This document shows, in pieces, positions 16,983-26,423 of a stretch of DNA of 64,000 bases. The stretch comes from Cerasibacillus quisquiliarum (GTDB taxonomy: Bacteria > Bacillota > Bacilli > Bacillales > Amphibacillaceae), in the NCBI RefSeq assembly GCF_014202495.1, contig NZ_JACHHA010000009.1, positions 1-64,000 of the forward strand, given 5' to 3'. Numbering within the stretch: the first letter of the stretch is position 1; every line of letters begins with the position of its first letter. Under the pieces are notes generated by a model. It was not told where the DNA came from. It saw nothing but the letters and a program-made list of their open reading frames with translations, and made no database searches. A program made the translations under genes and the position numbers.

Positions 16983-18074
16983 TTAGTTCAAATACTTCCC
17001 ATACTCAGGTATGGCCATTTCACTGAAATGAAGCACGAGTTTTGCCAAATCTGTCGTTAGTTCGTCCCCGCTGATTGGAAGACCATGCCCTGTTACAGCT
17101 ATTTGTGGATTTAAAGCTTCTAATTTTTTGACAGAATCCCAAGCCTGTTGCCAATCTGTTGTTAAATATCTTGGTGGTCCATTAATTTCCTTCTGTTGGA
17201 TAAGCACATTAAATAGTGCGTCTTGTCTGACGGTTACAAATGCATCCCCAGCGATTAAGAGACCATCGTTTTCCCTAAAGAGGGAAATATGGCCAGGAGA
17301 GTGGCCAGGTGTATGAATCCAACGAAAATCAGGCATATACGGTATTTGACCATCCGCTGGAAGAGGGTGTACATGATTTCCTAATTGAATCGGCTCAACC
17401 GGAAACATGGGCGACATTTTTGCGATCAGTCCGCCTTCTACTGTCGCATCTGGTTCAGGATAGCTTTCTTTACCGGTTAAGAATGGTAATTCTAATGGAT
17501 GTGCATAGACAGGAATATTCCAATGGTTTACTAACTCAATAATCGCCCCGACATGATCAAAATGACCATGTGTTAAAATAATTGCCTTTGGATTCTTGTT
17601 TTCTCCAAAACGTTCCTGAATTACAGATATGATTTTTTGAGCTGAATGGGGCATACCGGCATCTATTAAGACAAAATCATCTGTTTTAGGATGACCATAT
17701 AAGAAGATATTTACTATTTGAATGGTGTGCTGGTATAAATCAGGCAATACCTCTATTCCTGTCCCGCTTCTAATTGAGAGTGCAGGTATATATTTATAAT
17801 CAGTACCATAGTTCATTTCGATATCCATTTGTAACACCATCTTTCTAATTGATTTATCACTTAGTCTTTGTTGTTTTAATAATAATAATTCAATCTGTCT
17901 TAACTTCCACATGAACGGTACAGAAATATGTAATTCAGGTGTGGGATGTGGTATTGAATGGTTAATACGATGGAATTTGGGGGGTACAGGACTTGACGAC
18001 TTGACTAGCATGAAAGATTTCAAGTATGCAATTGAGGCATCATTACTCAACTTATATGACGTTGAGTCATTCAA
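16983..18074 (-). CDS. Metallo-beta-lactamase-fold hydrolase
   Basis: 363 residues as the longest reading from 18074. The MBL domain begins about residue 90 and contains the metal-binding THGHFDH motif, a later HTPGHSPGH, DAF and TGHG, so two metal sites are expected. Hydrolase of a thioester, lactone or similar substrate; the exact one is unknown. The first 80 residues are not MBL-like and ATG 18074 has no RBS. Starts at MVLQMDIEM (about residue 79 or 83) would give a more typical length of about 280. I keep the long coordinates but doubt the N-terminus. Confidence 0.75.
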   Translation of the reverse strand: MNDSTSYKLSNDASIAYLKSFMLVKSSSPVPPKFHRINHSIPHPTPELHISVPFMWKLRQIELLLLKQQRLSDKSIRKMVLQMDIEMNYGTDYKYIPALSIRSGTGIEVLPDLYQHTIQIVNIFLYGHPKTDDFVLIDAGMPHSAQKIISVIQERFGENKNPKAIILTHGHFDHVGAIIELVNHWNIPVYAHPLELPFLTGKESYPEPDATVEGGLIAKMSPMFPVEPIQLGNHVHPLPADGQIPYMPDFRWIHTPGHSPGHISLFRENDGLLIAGDAFVTVRQDALFNVLIQQKEINGPPRYLTTDWQQAWDSVKKLEALNPQIAVTGHGLPISGDELTTDLAKLVLHFSEMAIPEYGKYLN

Positions 18075-18075
18075 A

Positions 18076-18358
18076 GTGATGTAACTAGCTGTTTCAGAGT
18101 AAAGTTACATCGCTTTGGGTGTTCAAAGAGCTATAATTAGATGTTCCAGAGCGGACTTATATAACCTTGAACGACGCTCGTTATTTCTAACAGTTTCGCA
18201 AACAATTAGAATTGTGCAAATGCCATATAATTATCTTTTTATAAAGCAAAATACGGAGAAACTGAAACGTATTTCTCCGCATTTGCTAATTCTAGTGGAT
18301 TTTTGGATGCTCTGACAAGATGGTTGCCAGATGGTCGAACATATACAAATAAGTGAAT
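18076..18358. other. Hairpin-rich intergenic region
   Basis: A 13-bp imperfect stem surrounds 18076-18118, and a second long hairpin at 18246-18286 pairs GCAAAAT-x-CGGAGAAA with TTTCTCCG-x-ATTTGC. No gene is supported; a 66-codon open frame here crosses both hairpins. Confidence 0.45.
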
Positions 18359-18895
18359 CTACGATAGCTGCATGGTTGTAACACATGTTCCGTCGTTTTC
18401 AAAAGTGGAAATTTCCGACTCAACTTCTTTTCCTTCATGTGTTATTTTGACACGAAATGTTTGATCGCGTGGTAGCCATAAATCAATAAATCCATTTTTT
18501 AGGGATTGCATCGTTTCGTCAATGACGACTTTGCCATCTAAATCTTCAATATAGACATCAAATGTTTGTTCGACCATTTCTCCCTGACAGCCTGTTAAAC
18601 TATGATTCGTACATGGATGTGTTTCATTAACAAAAGGCGCAATGGAAACAAAAAATTCATCTTTAGGTAAATCAAGAACGGTTTCCTCCTGATCACCGTC
18701 AGTAATGATTAAGTGTTTTGATGTAATCGACGCGGAATCGGCTTCTTTATTTCCAACACTATAGTCATGTACTAATTGCTTAATATCCACGGTTCCTTGG
18801 CTTTCGTTTTTACTTTCTTCATTCGTACTTGTGTTATTACACGCAACTAATATAAAGGAAGCTGCGATTGCAATCATAATTATTCTGAATTTCAT
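18359..18895 (-). CDS. CueP-family copper-binding lipoprotein
   Basis: 178 residues. The N-terminus is a lipoprotein signal with lipobox LVAC (Cys19), followed by a Ser/Asn/Glu-rich linker. The body has the CueP signature: FVSIAPFVNETHPCTNHSL, then GCQGEM, GFIDLWLPRDQTF and a terminal GTCVTTMQL, with the conserved Cys residues present. In enteric bacteria CueP binds periplasmic copper; in a Gram-positive it would sit on the outer face of the membrane. No copper ATPase or regulator is adjacent in this window. Confidence 0.85.
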   Translation of the reverse strand: MKFRIIMIAIAASFILVACNNTSTNEESKNESQGTVDIKQLVHDYSVGNKEADSASITSKHLIITDGDQEETVLDLPKDEFFVSIAPFVNETHPCTNHSLTGCQGEMVEQTFDVYIEDLDGKVVIDETMQSLKNGFIDLWLPRDQTFRVKITHEGKEVESEISTFENDGTCVTTMQLS

Positions 18896-19056
18896 TAGTC
18901 ATCTCTCCGTTTCTTTATTTAATCTTTATTATAAATGCTCTCCAAATAAGTGATGTTTCGTGTTGTTATGTCTTTTTTATATGCCCTCCTTCCTTATTTA
19001 CTTTGATTTTATATGAATAGTAGACTTTTGTCATGATTTTTAGTATCTTTTACCAC

Positions 19057-19085
19057 TTGAAAAACAAACGTACGTTCGTTAAAAT
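19057..19085 (+). promoter_or_regulatory. Sigma-A promoter with LexA/DinR box in the spacer
   Basis: TTGAAA, 17 bases, TAAAAT. Within the spacer CAAAC-GTAC-GTTCG (19065-19078) differs at one base from the Bacillus LexA site CGAAC-N4-GTTCG. SOS control of the following WYL/YolD genes is inferred. Confidence 0.75.
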
Positions 19086-19104
19086 GATATTCAGGGGAAC
19101 GTAT

Positions 19105-19314
19105 GTGCTAAAGTGTATGATTTATCATCAGTTGGCGGATATATTGTATTTATCGGATCAAGGGATCCCGACAAAGCGTCGCATCAAATTCCTACAAATT
19201 AAAGGAGATTGTGTTCAAGCTTATTGCTATTTAAGAAACGCAACGCAACTGTTCAAAATAAAAAATATATTAGCACTTATACCTGTTTACGATACGAGAA
19301 GGGAAGTTGTGTAA
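19105..19314 (+). CDS. Short WYL-domain-like protein
   Basis: 69 residues from GTG 19105, with AGGGGA 7 bases upstream; a longer reading from 19033 would cross the promoter. The core (IPTKRRIKFLQIKGDCVQAYCYLRN) resembles the small WYL-like proteins found beside yolD in Bacillus. WYL domains sense nucleic-acid or nucleotide ligands in several DNA-damage and defence regulators; here there is no DNA-binding domain. It lies immediately before yolD (stop codon abuts the next ATG), behind a LexA-box promoter. Confidence 0.6.
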   Translation: MLKCMIYHQLADILYLSDQGIPTKRRIKFLQIKGDCVQAYCYLRNATQLFKIKNILALIPVYDTRREVV

Positions 19315-19643
19315 ATGAATGAGCATATCAAAGATCGCGGCACAAAAAAATGGACTTCCATCATGTTACCAGAGCATGTTAAGGCATTAAAGCAATTGTT
19401 AGCTGATGAAAGGAAAGAACAGAAACCGTTATTAGATGAACAACATTTAATAGAATGGATCGAAAATTAACAGAGGCAGTATCTTCTGGGGCAGATGTTA
19501 AGATGATCGTCTATAGTCAATTTATGAAGAAAAAGGTAATCGGAGAAATAACGGCGGTTCAAGTGGGATATGTTTATATTCATCATCGGGAAGAATCGTT
19601 TAAGATTGCTTTAGATAGTATATTAGATGTTGAAATAATATAA
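19315..19643 (+). pseudogene. yolD: YolD-like protein, split by a frameshift
   Basis: Two overlapping frames make up one YolD-like protein. The first (19315-19470, 51 residues) has the N-terminal RGTKKWTSIMLPEHV and LLDEQHLIEWIE signatures. The second (from ATG 19455 to 19643) carries the C-terminal beta part ending SFKIALDSILDVEII. One extra A in the A4 run at 19463-19466 would fuse them as ...WIE-K-LTEAV. YolD-like genes often accompany SOS UV-damage repair genes such as uvrX. Either a pseudogene, a sequencing error, or two coupled ORFs expressed from overlapping starts. Confidence 0.65.
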
Positions 19644-19697
19644 TTGACATATTTATCCAAATAAAGATAGAATAGGTCTTATGAACTATATATATTC

Positions 19698-19836
19698 ATT
19701 TGAAAAAGGCAAACTATTCGAAAGGATAGGACGCAAAGTTATGGGTCTAATGTACAACTCGTACAATGATTGCCAGACTACCAAACTTTTTGATGTTTTT
19801 GGCTATGTCACGATAAAGTGAGGTAGTCTTTTTTTA
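19698..19836 (+). ncRNA. Cyclic-di-GMP-I (GEMM) riboswitch with terminator
   Basis: The aptamer core is clear: GGCAAAC (19708-19714), a GAAA tetraloop stem (ACTATTC-GAAA-GGATAGG), GGACGCAAAG, the tetraloop receptor GGTCTAA, and the 3' ATTGCC. The expression platform pairs GACTACC (19776-19782) with GGTAGTC (19822-19828) followed by T8, an intrinsic terminator overlapping the aptamer 3' side. It controls the chemoreceptor gene starting at 19926 in response to c-di-GMP; whether the ligand turns it on or off is not resolved by reading. Confidence 0.9.
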
Positions 19837-19925
19837 TTGTAGGATGGTGGAAAAAATGTAAGAAATATTCGTCATAAACAATCATATTGATCAAAAAATC
19901 GTTTATTGCTACAGAAAGGAAATGC

Positions 19926-21944
19926 ATGATGGGGAAAGAAAAGAAAAAAACAAATAGATTATTGGCTTTTTATAAGAAGTCTCTACAGAACCAAATCATA
20001 ATTCCGTTTATTTTGTCGATTTTGTTTACAGGAAGTGCGATAACACTTGTTAGTTATTATTTTAGTGTTGATAATACAACAGAAGAACTATCTAAAAACG
20101 TAGAGGTTCAAATGAAAAGTTTAAATGACACATTTGAGCTGTTTTTAACGAATGTTGAAAATATATTAAACCGCTTTTCAGAACATAACTTGTTAATTGA
20201 ATATAAAGCTGATGCTAAAGAAGACATCATAAACTATTTTTTAGAAACAGAAGAATCTCATGACGAGATAGGTGCATTGTATACGGGAACAGAAACGGGC
20301 GATATTATCCCACAAGGCGATTTAGATGACGACTATAATCCAAGAGAAAGACCGTGGTATAAGGAAGCCGTTGAAGCAGAAGGAGCGATTGTTTGGTCTG
20401 ATGCGTATAAAGACATAGAGACAGGCCGCTTAGTAGTGACAGCTTCCAAAGCATATTATAATGAAAATCAATTAGTCGGTGTTATGGCAGCAGATATATT
20501 CATTGATACGTTAGTTGACCTTGTTAAAGATATTCAAATAGGTGAAACAGGTTACGCAGTTATCTATGATACAGAAGGTAAATGGATTACACATGTGGAA
20601 GAAGAAAAGATAGGCCGAGATGAGTCACAAACGAGCTATTACAAAGAAATGATGAAACTTGGTGAACAAGGGATAGTGGAATATAATATCGATCAAAAAG
20701 AATTTGTCATAGGTTTTGTGAAAAATCCTACATTAAATTGGATTTTAGCTGGTGCGGTAAATAAAGTAGACTTTAAGAAACAGGCCCAAAAAATCTTCGT
20801 TCCAATTATTATTTCTTTAGTTGTTATTATCACAATAGCTGTATCGATTTCTTTATTTACGACGAGAAAGATCACGCGTTCAATCCGAACGGTTATGGAT
20901 CGTATGAAATTGATTGCATCAGGAGATTTAAGTCAACCACCATTAGAAAATCAATCTCGAGATGAAATAGGAGAGCTCGTACAATCAACGAATGATATGA
21001 ATGAGAAAATGCGTCAGATATTACATGAAATTGATATGGTTGCTTCTACCGTATCTAGTCAGAGTGAAGAATTAACGCAGTCTGCTGGCGAAGTGAAAGC
21101 AGGTTCAGAACAAATATCTTCGACCATGCAAGAGTTAGCTTCAGGTTCAGAAACACAAGCTCATAGTACGGCCGATTTATCATCGATGATGCAATCGTTT
21201 ACGGCGGATATTGATGAGTTGCATAACAATGGTGATGGACTTCATCAGTTTTCGAAAGGTATTACAGTAGCAACAGACGAGGGAAGTGAGCTTATGCGTG
21301 CTTCGAAAGAACAAATGGAAAAAATAGATCATGTTGTCCACGATGCTGTTTTAAAAGTGCAACGTTTTAACGTTCATTCTCAAGAGATTTCTAAACTCGT
21401 TGCAGTGATTCAAGATGTTGCTGACCAGACGAATTTACTTGCTTTAAATGCAGCTATTGAAGCAGCAAGAGCTGGTGAGCATGGTCATGGTTTTGCCGTT
21501 GTTGCTGATGAGGTACGTGAACTTGCAGAACAAGTGTCCGAGTCTATAGTGGAAATTACAACTATCGTAAAAAGTATTCAGCATGAATCTAATACAGTCA
21601 CACAAGCTTTACAAAGTGGCTATAAAGAAGTGGAAGCTGGATCGAACCAAATTGAAGAAACAGGTAAAAAATTTGAAGGTATTAATCATTCCATTAATAA
21701 GATGGCTCATATTATATCGTCCGTGCGTGATAAATTAACTGGAATTACAGGTAAAAGTCAGCGAATGAATGGGGCAATTGAAGATATAGCCGCTGTAGCT
21801 GAAGAATCCGCAGCGGGTATTGAAGAGACGTCAGCTTCTTCTGAACAAGCAAGTGCATCAATGGAAGAAGTCGCACAAAGCTCACAAGAACTGGCTAAAC
21901 TAGCAGAACAACTTAATGGATTAGTGCAACAGTTTAAATTATAA
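19926..21944 (+). CDS. Methyl-accepting chemotaxis protein (Cache domain)
   Basis: 672 residues from ATG 19926, with AGAAAGGA 5 bases upstream; an in-frame ATG at 19887 lies too close to the riboswitch and lacks an RBS. TM1 about 27-47, an extracellular double-Cache-like domain ([34 protein letters not shown]), TM2 about 287-308, HAMP to about 365, then a long methyl-accepting coiled coil with the signalling tip [20 protein letters not shown]. It senses an unknown small molecule and signals to CheA/CheW. The c-di-GMP riboswitch links receptor level to the motile/sessile switch. Confidence 0.93.
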   Translation: MMGKEKKKTNRLLAFYKKSLQNQIIIPFILSILFTGSAITLVSYYFSVDNTTEELSKNVEVQMKSLNDTFELFLTNVENILNRFSEHNLLIEYKADAKEDIINYFLETEESHDEIGALYTGTETGDIIPQGDLDDDYNPRERPWYKEAVEAEGAIVWSDAYKDIETGRLVVTASKAYYNENQLVGVMAADIFIDTLVDLVKDIQIGETGYAVIYDTEGKWITHVEEEKIGRDESQTSYYKEMMKLGEQGIVEYNIDQKEFVIGFVKNPTLNWILAGAVNKVDFKKQAQKIFVPIIISLVVIITIAVSISLFTTRKITRSIRTVMDRMKLIASGDLSQPPLENQSRDEIGELVQSTNDMNEKMRQILHEIDMVASTVSSQSEELTQSAGEVKAGSEQISSTMQELASGSETQAHSTADLSSMMQSFTADIDELHNNGDGLHQFSKGITVATDEGSELMRASKEQMEKIDHVVHDAVLKVQRFNVHSQEISKLVAVIQDVADQTNLLALNAAIEAARAGEHGHGFAVVADEVRELAEQVSESIVEITTIVKSIQHESNTVTQALQSGYKEVEAGSNQIEETGKKFEGINHSINKMAHIISSVRDKLTGITGKSQRMNGAIEDIAAVAEESAAGIEETSASSEQASASMEEVAQSSQELAKLAEQLNGLVQQFKL

Positions 21945-22011
21945 AGGTGGAATAAGTATAAGCAGGTGTGAAATAAATTTGTCTTTGTCATGTAGATTGA
22001 GAAAATGACTT

Positions 22012-22060
22012 AAGCGGCTTTAGCTCGTTTAAATAGAGCTAGGGTCGCTTTCCTTATTTT
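22012..22060 (+). terminator. Chemoreceptor terminator
   Basis: An interrupted stem (AAGCG/CGCTT outer, AGCTC/GAGCT inner) followed by a T-rich tail. The rest of 21945-22224 shows no gene. Confidence 0.65.
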
Positions 22061-22224
22061 ATCCCATAATGATGGTTGCATGAATTGTCACTATAGCATT
22101 TCTGTTTATTTACATCATACCTTTTAGTGCTTTCTGTCGACTAGATAAATGAATGTTTTTAAGTATGTTTAATGTGACGTTTAAGCAATAAGTATAGTAT
22201 TTTGGGTGAAAAACTAATGAATAG

Positions 22225-22266
22225 AATAAGCGGAGATGATGGTTTTGATATGTTTCCCCGCTTATT
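22225..22266 (-). terminator. fabI terminator
   Basis: AATAAGCGG pairs with CCGCTTATT just past the fabI stop codon on the minus strand; the U-tract is weak. Confidence 0.5.
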
Positions 22267-22290
22267 TAATGAATAGATTTTAAATGATGT

Positions 22291-23064
22291 TTAACCGATA
22301 ATATGGTACCCTGAATCGACGTGAAGGACTTCTCCTGTAACACCACGCGATAAATCACTTAAGAAGAATAGTGTTGCATCTCCGACTTGATCTTGATCAA
22401 CACTACGACGAAGAGGGGCTTTTTCTTCTATAATAGAATTAATGTCGTTGAATCCAGAAACCCCTTTTGCCGATAGTGTACGGATAGGTCCAGAAGAGAC
22501 GGCGTTTACACGGATGCCCTCTTTTCCAACATCTTCTGCTAAGTATCTAACGCTTGCCTCAAGTGCTGCTTTAGCAACTCCCATGACATTATAGTTTCTC
22601 ATCACTCGCTCAGACCCTAAGTAGGTTTGCGTTACAATGCTTCCGCCTTCTGTCATAAGTTCCCTTGCTGCCTTTGTAACAGCGACAAGTGAATAAGCAC
22701 TAATGTCATGCGCTAAGAGAAAACCGTCACGTGTTGTATCATAGAAAGCGCCTTTTAAATCTTCCCGATTAGCAAAAGCGATAGAATGTACGACTCCATG
22801 GATGACACCGACTTCTTCTTTAATTTGTCCAAAAGCTTGTTGGATACTTTCATCACTTGCAACGTCACAATTCACCATTAATTTTGCTTTTATATTATGT
22901 TTTTCTAATAATTTACTTAATTTTTTATAAGAGCGTTCTTGCCGATTAGTAAAAATAAGCTGAGCACCTGCGCGGTGAAGTGACTTTGCAATTCCCCAAG
23001 CAATACTACGTTCATTCGCTACTCCCATAATGACAATGTTTTTTCCTTCTAGTAATTTAACCAA
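22291..23064 (-). CDS. fabI: Enoyl-[acyl-carrier-protein] reductase FabI
   Basis: 257 residues, usual for FabI. The start is TTG 23064 with GGAGGTG 7 bases upstream. The short-chain dehydrogenase fold has GVANERSIAWGIA for NAD(P)H binding, and the catalytic pattern Y-x6-K is YNVMGVAK. The substrate-binding segment SSGPIRTLSAKGVSGF is typical. It catalyses the last step of each fatty-acid elongation cycle, the step inhibited by triclosan. Monocistronic. Confidence 0.95.
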   Translation of the reverse strand: MVKLLEGKNIVIMGVANERSIAWGIAKSLHRAGAQLIFTNRQERSYKKLSKLLEKHNIKAKLMVNCDVASDESIQQAFGQIKEEVGVIHGVVHSIAFANREDLKGAFYDTTRDGFLLAHDISAYSLVAVTKAARELMTEGGSIVTQTYLGSERVMRNYNVMGVAKAALEASVRYLAEDVGKEGIRVNAVSSGPIRTLSAKGVSGFNDINSIIEEKAPLRRSVDQDQVGDATLFFLSDLSRGVTGEVLHVDSGYHIIG

Positions 23065-23331
23065 TGATGAGCACCTCCAAAATAATCTCTCATTTAATTA
23101 TAACCTAATCTTAGTATCAAGGTAATAAAAAGTATATAATAATGATGTTTTTATCTTTCATTTTATAAGCGTAAATACATAAATGATACATTCATAAGTA
23201 TCGAATAAATGGTTTTTTGCCAATAAAAATAAAAAATCATCATTTTTTTTAAAAAAAGTATAAAAAACCCTTTACAAAATGAAAAATCCTGTATATAATA
23301 TAAATCGTTGACTTTACAAAAACATTTTCAC
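23065..23331. other. fabI/tRNA intergenic region
   Basis: No gene. It is very AT-rich and contains the tRNA promoter at 23271-23299. Confidence 0.6.
23271..23299 (+). promoter_or_regulatory. Sigma-A promoter of tRNA cluster
   Basis: TTTACA, 17 bases, TATAAT, about 33 bases before the first tRNA. Confidence 0.85.
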
Positions 23332-23406
23332 GGCCCGTTGGTCAAGTGGTTAAGACATCGCCCTTTCACGGCGGTATCAGGGGTTCGAATCCCCTACGGG
23401 TCACCA
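23332..23406 (+). tRNA. tRNA-Glu (TTC)
   Basis: Cloverleaf with acceptor GGCCCGT/ACGGGTC, anticodon loop CTTTCAC, T-loop TTCGAAT and encoded CCA. Confidence 0.96.
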
Positions 23407-23407
23407 T

Positions 23408-23483
<76 letters not shown>

Positions 23484-23523
23484 TTTTATGATGTATATAA
23501 AAAATAGATTGTTAAACAATAGT

Positions 23524-23608
23524 GGAGGGGTAGCGAAGTGGCTAAACGCGGCGGACTGTAAATCCGCTCCCTCTGGGTTCGGCAGTTCGAATCTGCCCCC
23601 CTCCACCA
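23524..23608 (+). tRNA. tRNA-Tyr (GTA)
   Basis: 85 nt with a long variable arm; acceptor GGAGGGG/CCCCTCC, anticodon GTA, encoded CCA. Confidence 0.96.
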
Positions 23609-23618
23609 TATTTAACAT

Positions 23619-23689
23619 TGGGCTATAGCCAAGCGGTAAGGCAACGGGTTTTGGTCCCGTGAGCCTAGGTTCGAATCCTAGTAGCCCAG
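23619..23689 (+). tRNA. tRNA-Gln (TTG)
   Basis: Acceptor TGGGCTA/TAGCCCA, anticodon TTG, discriminator G; CCA is not encoded. Confidence 0.95.
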
Positions 23690-23756
23690 CTTTTTTTATT
23701 TTCACTTTATTCTTTCGTCTCTTTTTAAAGAGATTAAAGAATAGAAACTTATAAGC

Positions 23757-23829
23757 GAGCCATTAGCTCAGTCGGTAGAGCACCTGACTTTTAATCAGGG
23801 GGTCACAGGTTCGAATCCTGTATGGCTCA
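23757..23829 (+). tRNA. tRNA-Lys (TTT)
   Basis: Acceptor GAGCCAT/ATGGCTC, anticodon TTT, discriminator A; CCA is not encoded. Confidence 0.95.
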
Positions 23830-23861
23830 TCGATATTAAAAGAATAAATAGGATACGTGTA

Positions 23862-23901
23862 GCAAATAAACAAGGTGTTTTACCTTGTTTATTTGCATTT
23901 T
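23862..23901 (+). terminator. tRNA cluster terminator
   Basis: A perfect 15-bp stem (23862-23876 with 23882-23896) with loop GTTTT. Confidence 0.85.
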
Positions 23902-24106
23902 ATACGGTTTTTTTACATAATAGAAGAGTGATTGCAAGAATTTGAGTACCTCTATACTGCACAATCACTGATTTTATATTATAATTTAAAGTGTAAATGT
24001 AAAAAATAAATACTGTTAAACAGGTAACATAATAAATAAAATTGGCCTGATGCTCGATCTAAGTTACTTGGACGGCATGACAAAGGCGAAAAAAGGATGA
24101 AAAGAT

Positions 24107-25396
24107 ATGAAATCTTCCAGAATTCCCGGTTTCTATAATAAGACCGTTGATGAACGGAGGGAGATTTTACAAAGTCTGCACAATCTTTCTGAAGATGAAA
24201 TGGATGTTCTTGTTTCAGAACAATCATTACCACTAGAAATAGCTGATAAAATGATTGAAAATGTCGTTGGATCATATTCGCTTCCATTAGGATTGGGATT
24301 GAATTTTTTGATTAATGGGAAAGATTATGTCATTCCGATGGCGATTGAAGAGGCTTCTGTCGTTGCATCGGCCAGTTATATGGCTAAGATCATACGTGAT
24401 GCTGGTGGGTTCAAAACTGAGTCCACAGGTAGAGTCATGATCGGTCAAATACAAGTTATTGGTTGTCAAGACTTTCAATTAGCGAAAAAAACATTGTTAG
24501 AACATAAAGAACAGCTTATTGAAGCTTGTAATACAGCTTATCCAAGCATTGTTAAACGTGGTGGCGGCGCACAAGATATGGATGTGCGGATTTTAAACGA
24601 ATCATCAAAATCTAAATACGAGAAGATGCTCATAGTCCATATGTATATCGATACACGTGATGCGATGGGAGCAAATATGATTAATACGATGCTAGAAGCA
24701 TTAGCTCCTACTGTAGAAGAATTAACGGATGGAAAAGTTTACTTACGTATTTTATCAAATTATGCTGATCGTTGTTTAGCAAAAGCAACATGTGTCATTC
24801 CACCACAATTATTAGCAAGTGAAGGTTTTTCAGGTGAAGAAGTGCGTGATGGAATTGTACATGCCTATGAATTTGCAGCATCAGATCCATACCGTGCAGT
24901 TACACATAATAAAGGTATTATGAATGGGATTGACCCTGTTGTAATTGCAACAGGTAATGATTGGCGTGCTGTTGAAGCGGGTGCACACGCATATGCAGCG
25001 CGTTTTGGTAAATATAGTTCAATGACTACATGGTCCGTCGATGATGATGGTAACCTTGTTGGGGAATTAGAGCTTCCAATGGCTATAGGGACTGTAGGTG
25101 GTGCAACCCGTGTTCATCCGATGGCTAAATTAGCTTTACGCATTCTCGGAACGGAATCAGCAGAAGAATTAGCCCAAGTGATTGTAGCTGTTGGTTTGGC
25201 GCAAAATCTAGGAGCGTTAAAAGCATTAGTAACGGATGGTATCCAAAAGGGACATATGGCATTACACTCTCGCTCAGTAGCGGTTGCAGCGGGAGCAACT
25301 GGGGAGATGATCGATATGATAGCTCAGCAAATGATTGAAGAAAAACAAATCCGTGTTGGTCGAGCGAAAGAATTGGTAGGACAATATAAAAAATGA
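24107..25396 (+). CDS. mvaA: Hydroxymethylglutaryl-CoA reductase, class II type
   Basis: 429 residues. Bacterial class II HMG-CoA reductase reduces HMG-CoA to mevalonate. Visible motifs: AIEEASVVASASYMAK (catalytic Glu), DAMGANMINTM, KGIMNGIDPVVIATGNDWRA (catalytic Lys and Asp region) and LHSRSVAV (catalytic His). It opens a four-gene mevalonate operon; its TGA overlaps the ATG of mvaK1. HMG-CoA synthase is not in this window. The ATG at 24107 follows AAAAGGATG as RBS. Confidence 0.95.
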   Translation: MKSSRIPGFYNKTVDERREILQSLHNLSEDEMDVLVSEQSLPLEIADKMIENVVGSYSLPLGLGLNFLINGKDYVIPMAIEEASVVASASYMAKIIRDAGGFKTESTGRVMIGQIQVIGCQDFQLAKKTLLEHKEQLIEACNTAYPSIVKRGGGAQDMDVRILNESSKSKYEKMLIVHMYIDTRDAMGANMINTMLEALAPTVEELTDGKVYLRILSNYADRCLAKATCVIPPQLLASEGFSGEEVRDGIVHAYEFAASDPYRAVTHNKGIMNGIDPVVIATGNDWRAVEAGAHAYAARFGKYSSMTTWSVDDDGNLVGELELPMAIGTVGGATRVHPMAKLALRILGTESAEELAQVIVAVGLAQNLGALKALVTDGIQKGHMALHSRSVAVAAGATGEMIDMIAQQMIEEKQIRVGRAKELVGQYKK

Positions 25397-26355
25397 GTGC
25401 AGAAAGAGTAGCAACCGCTGAACGAATGGCTGTAGGCCTTGCACATAGTAAGTTAATATTAATTGGAGAACATGCAGTTGTACACGGACAACCTGCTATT
25501 GCTCTTCCCTTTCCATTAATTGGTGTTGAATCAATCGTTGAACATGTTCCTGGTTCAGTTAAATTAGACAGTACGTTTTATCACGGACCTATTGATTCTG
25601 CCCCGAATGAATTAAAAGGGATTGTTAAAAGTATTCGAGCGACATTAGCCCATTTAAATTTGCCTGAACGTGATTTACTCATCCAAATTCATTCGTCCAT
25701 ACCACCTGGAAAAGGATTAGGTTCAAGTGCATCTGTAGCTATAGCTGTCGTTAAATCATTATTTGCTTATAAAGAGCAAGCATATACGAAAGAAGAATTA
25801 CTACATTTAGCTAATATCGCAGAAGAACATGCGCACGGAGCGCCAAGTGGAATTGATACATTAACGATTACTTCTGAATGTCCTGTATGGTTTGAAAAAG
25901 AAAACCCTGTCGACTATATTAAACCAAATGACGACTTTCATTTTATCGTTGCGGATTCTGGAAGTATCGGTGACACCCGATCGGCTGTTGAATCGGTAAC
26001 AAACTTATTAAAAGCTGCACCAAAAATTATTACAAATAAAATTGAACGTTTAGGTGAATTAACATATCAAGCGAAAGAAGCGCTAGAAAAGGCAGGAAAG
26101 CAATTTTTAGGGCAATTACTAAATGAAGCACAAAAAGAACTCGAAGCATTAGGTGTCAGCGATGAGACATTAAATAAATTGATTAATTTTGCGCGTCAAG
26201 AAGGTGCTTTAGGTGCAAAATTAACAGGTGCAGGATTTGGAGGATGTATCATCGCATTAGCACAAAACGAAGTCCATTCAAGACAGCTTGCCGATAAGCT
26301 TAAGAAGTTCGGAGCAGCAGCTGTATGGCCATTTGTCTTAAAGAAAAAAGATTAA
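25393..26355 (+). CDS. mvaK1: Mevalonate kinase
   Basis: 320 residues of the GHMP kinase family. Motif 1 is KLILIGEHAVVHGQPAIALP, the phosphate loop PPGKGLGSSASVA, and motif 3 LTGAGFGGC. It phosphorylates mevalonate at C5. The ATGA overlap with mvaA indicates translational coupling. Confidence 0.94.
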   Translation: MSAERVATAERMAVGLAHSKLILIGEHAVVHGQPAIALPFPLIGVESIVEHVPGSVKLDSTFYHGPIDSAPNELKGIVKSIRATLAHLNLPERDLLIQIHSSIPPGKGLGSSASVAIAVVKSLFAYKEQAYTKEELLHLANIAEEHAHGAPSGIDTLTITSECPVWFEKENPVDYIKPNDDFHFIVADSGSIGDTRSAVESVTNLLKAAPKIITNKIERLGELTYQAKEALEKAGKQFLGQLLNEAQKELEALGVSDETLNKLINFARQEGALGAKLTGAGFGGCIIALAQNEVHSRQLADKLKKFGAAAVWPFVLKKKD

Positions 26356-26423
26356 TGATGTTAAAAGCAGGTGAATTTATCCCTGCTTTTTCCACGAATA
26401 AAAGGTGTAAAGGGGATAATACG

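Noticed and set aside
18115..18315. 66-codon plus-strand open frame
   Set aside because: No RBS, crosses two hairpins, no recognisable protein.
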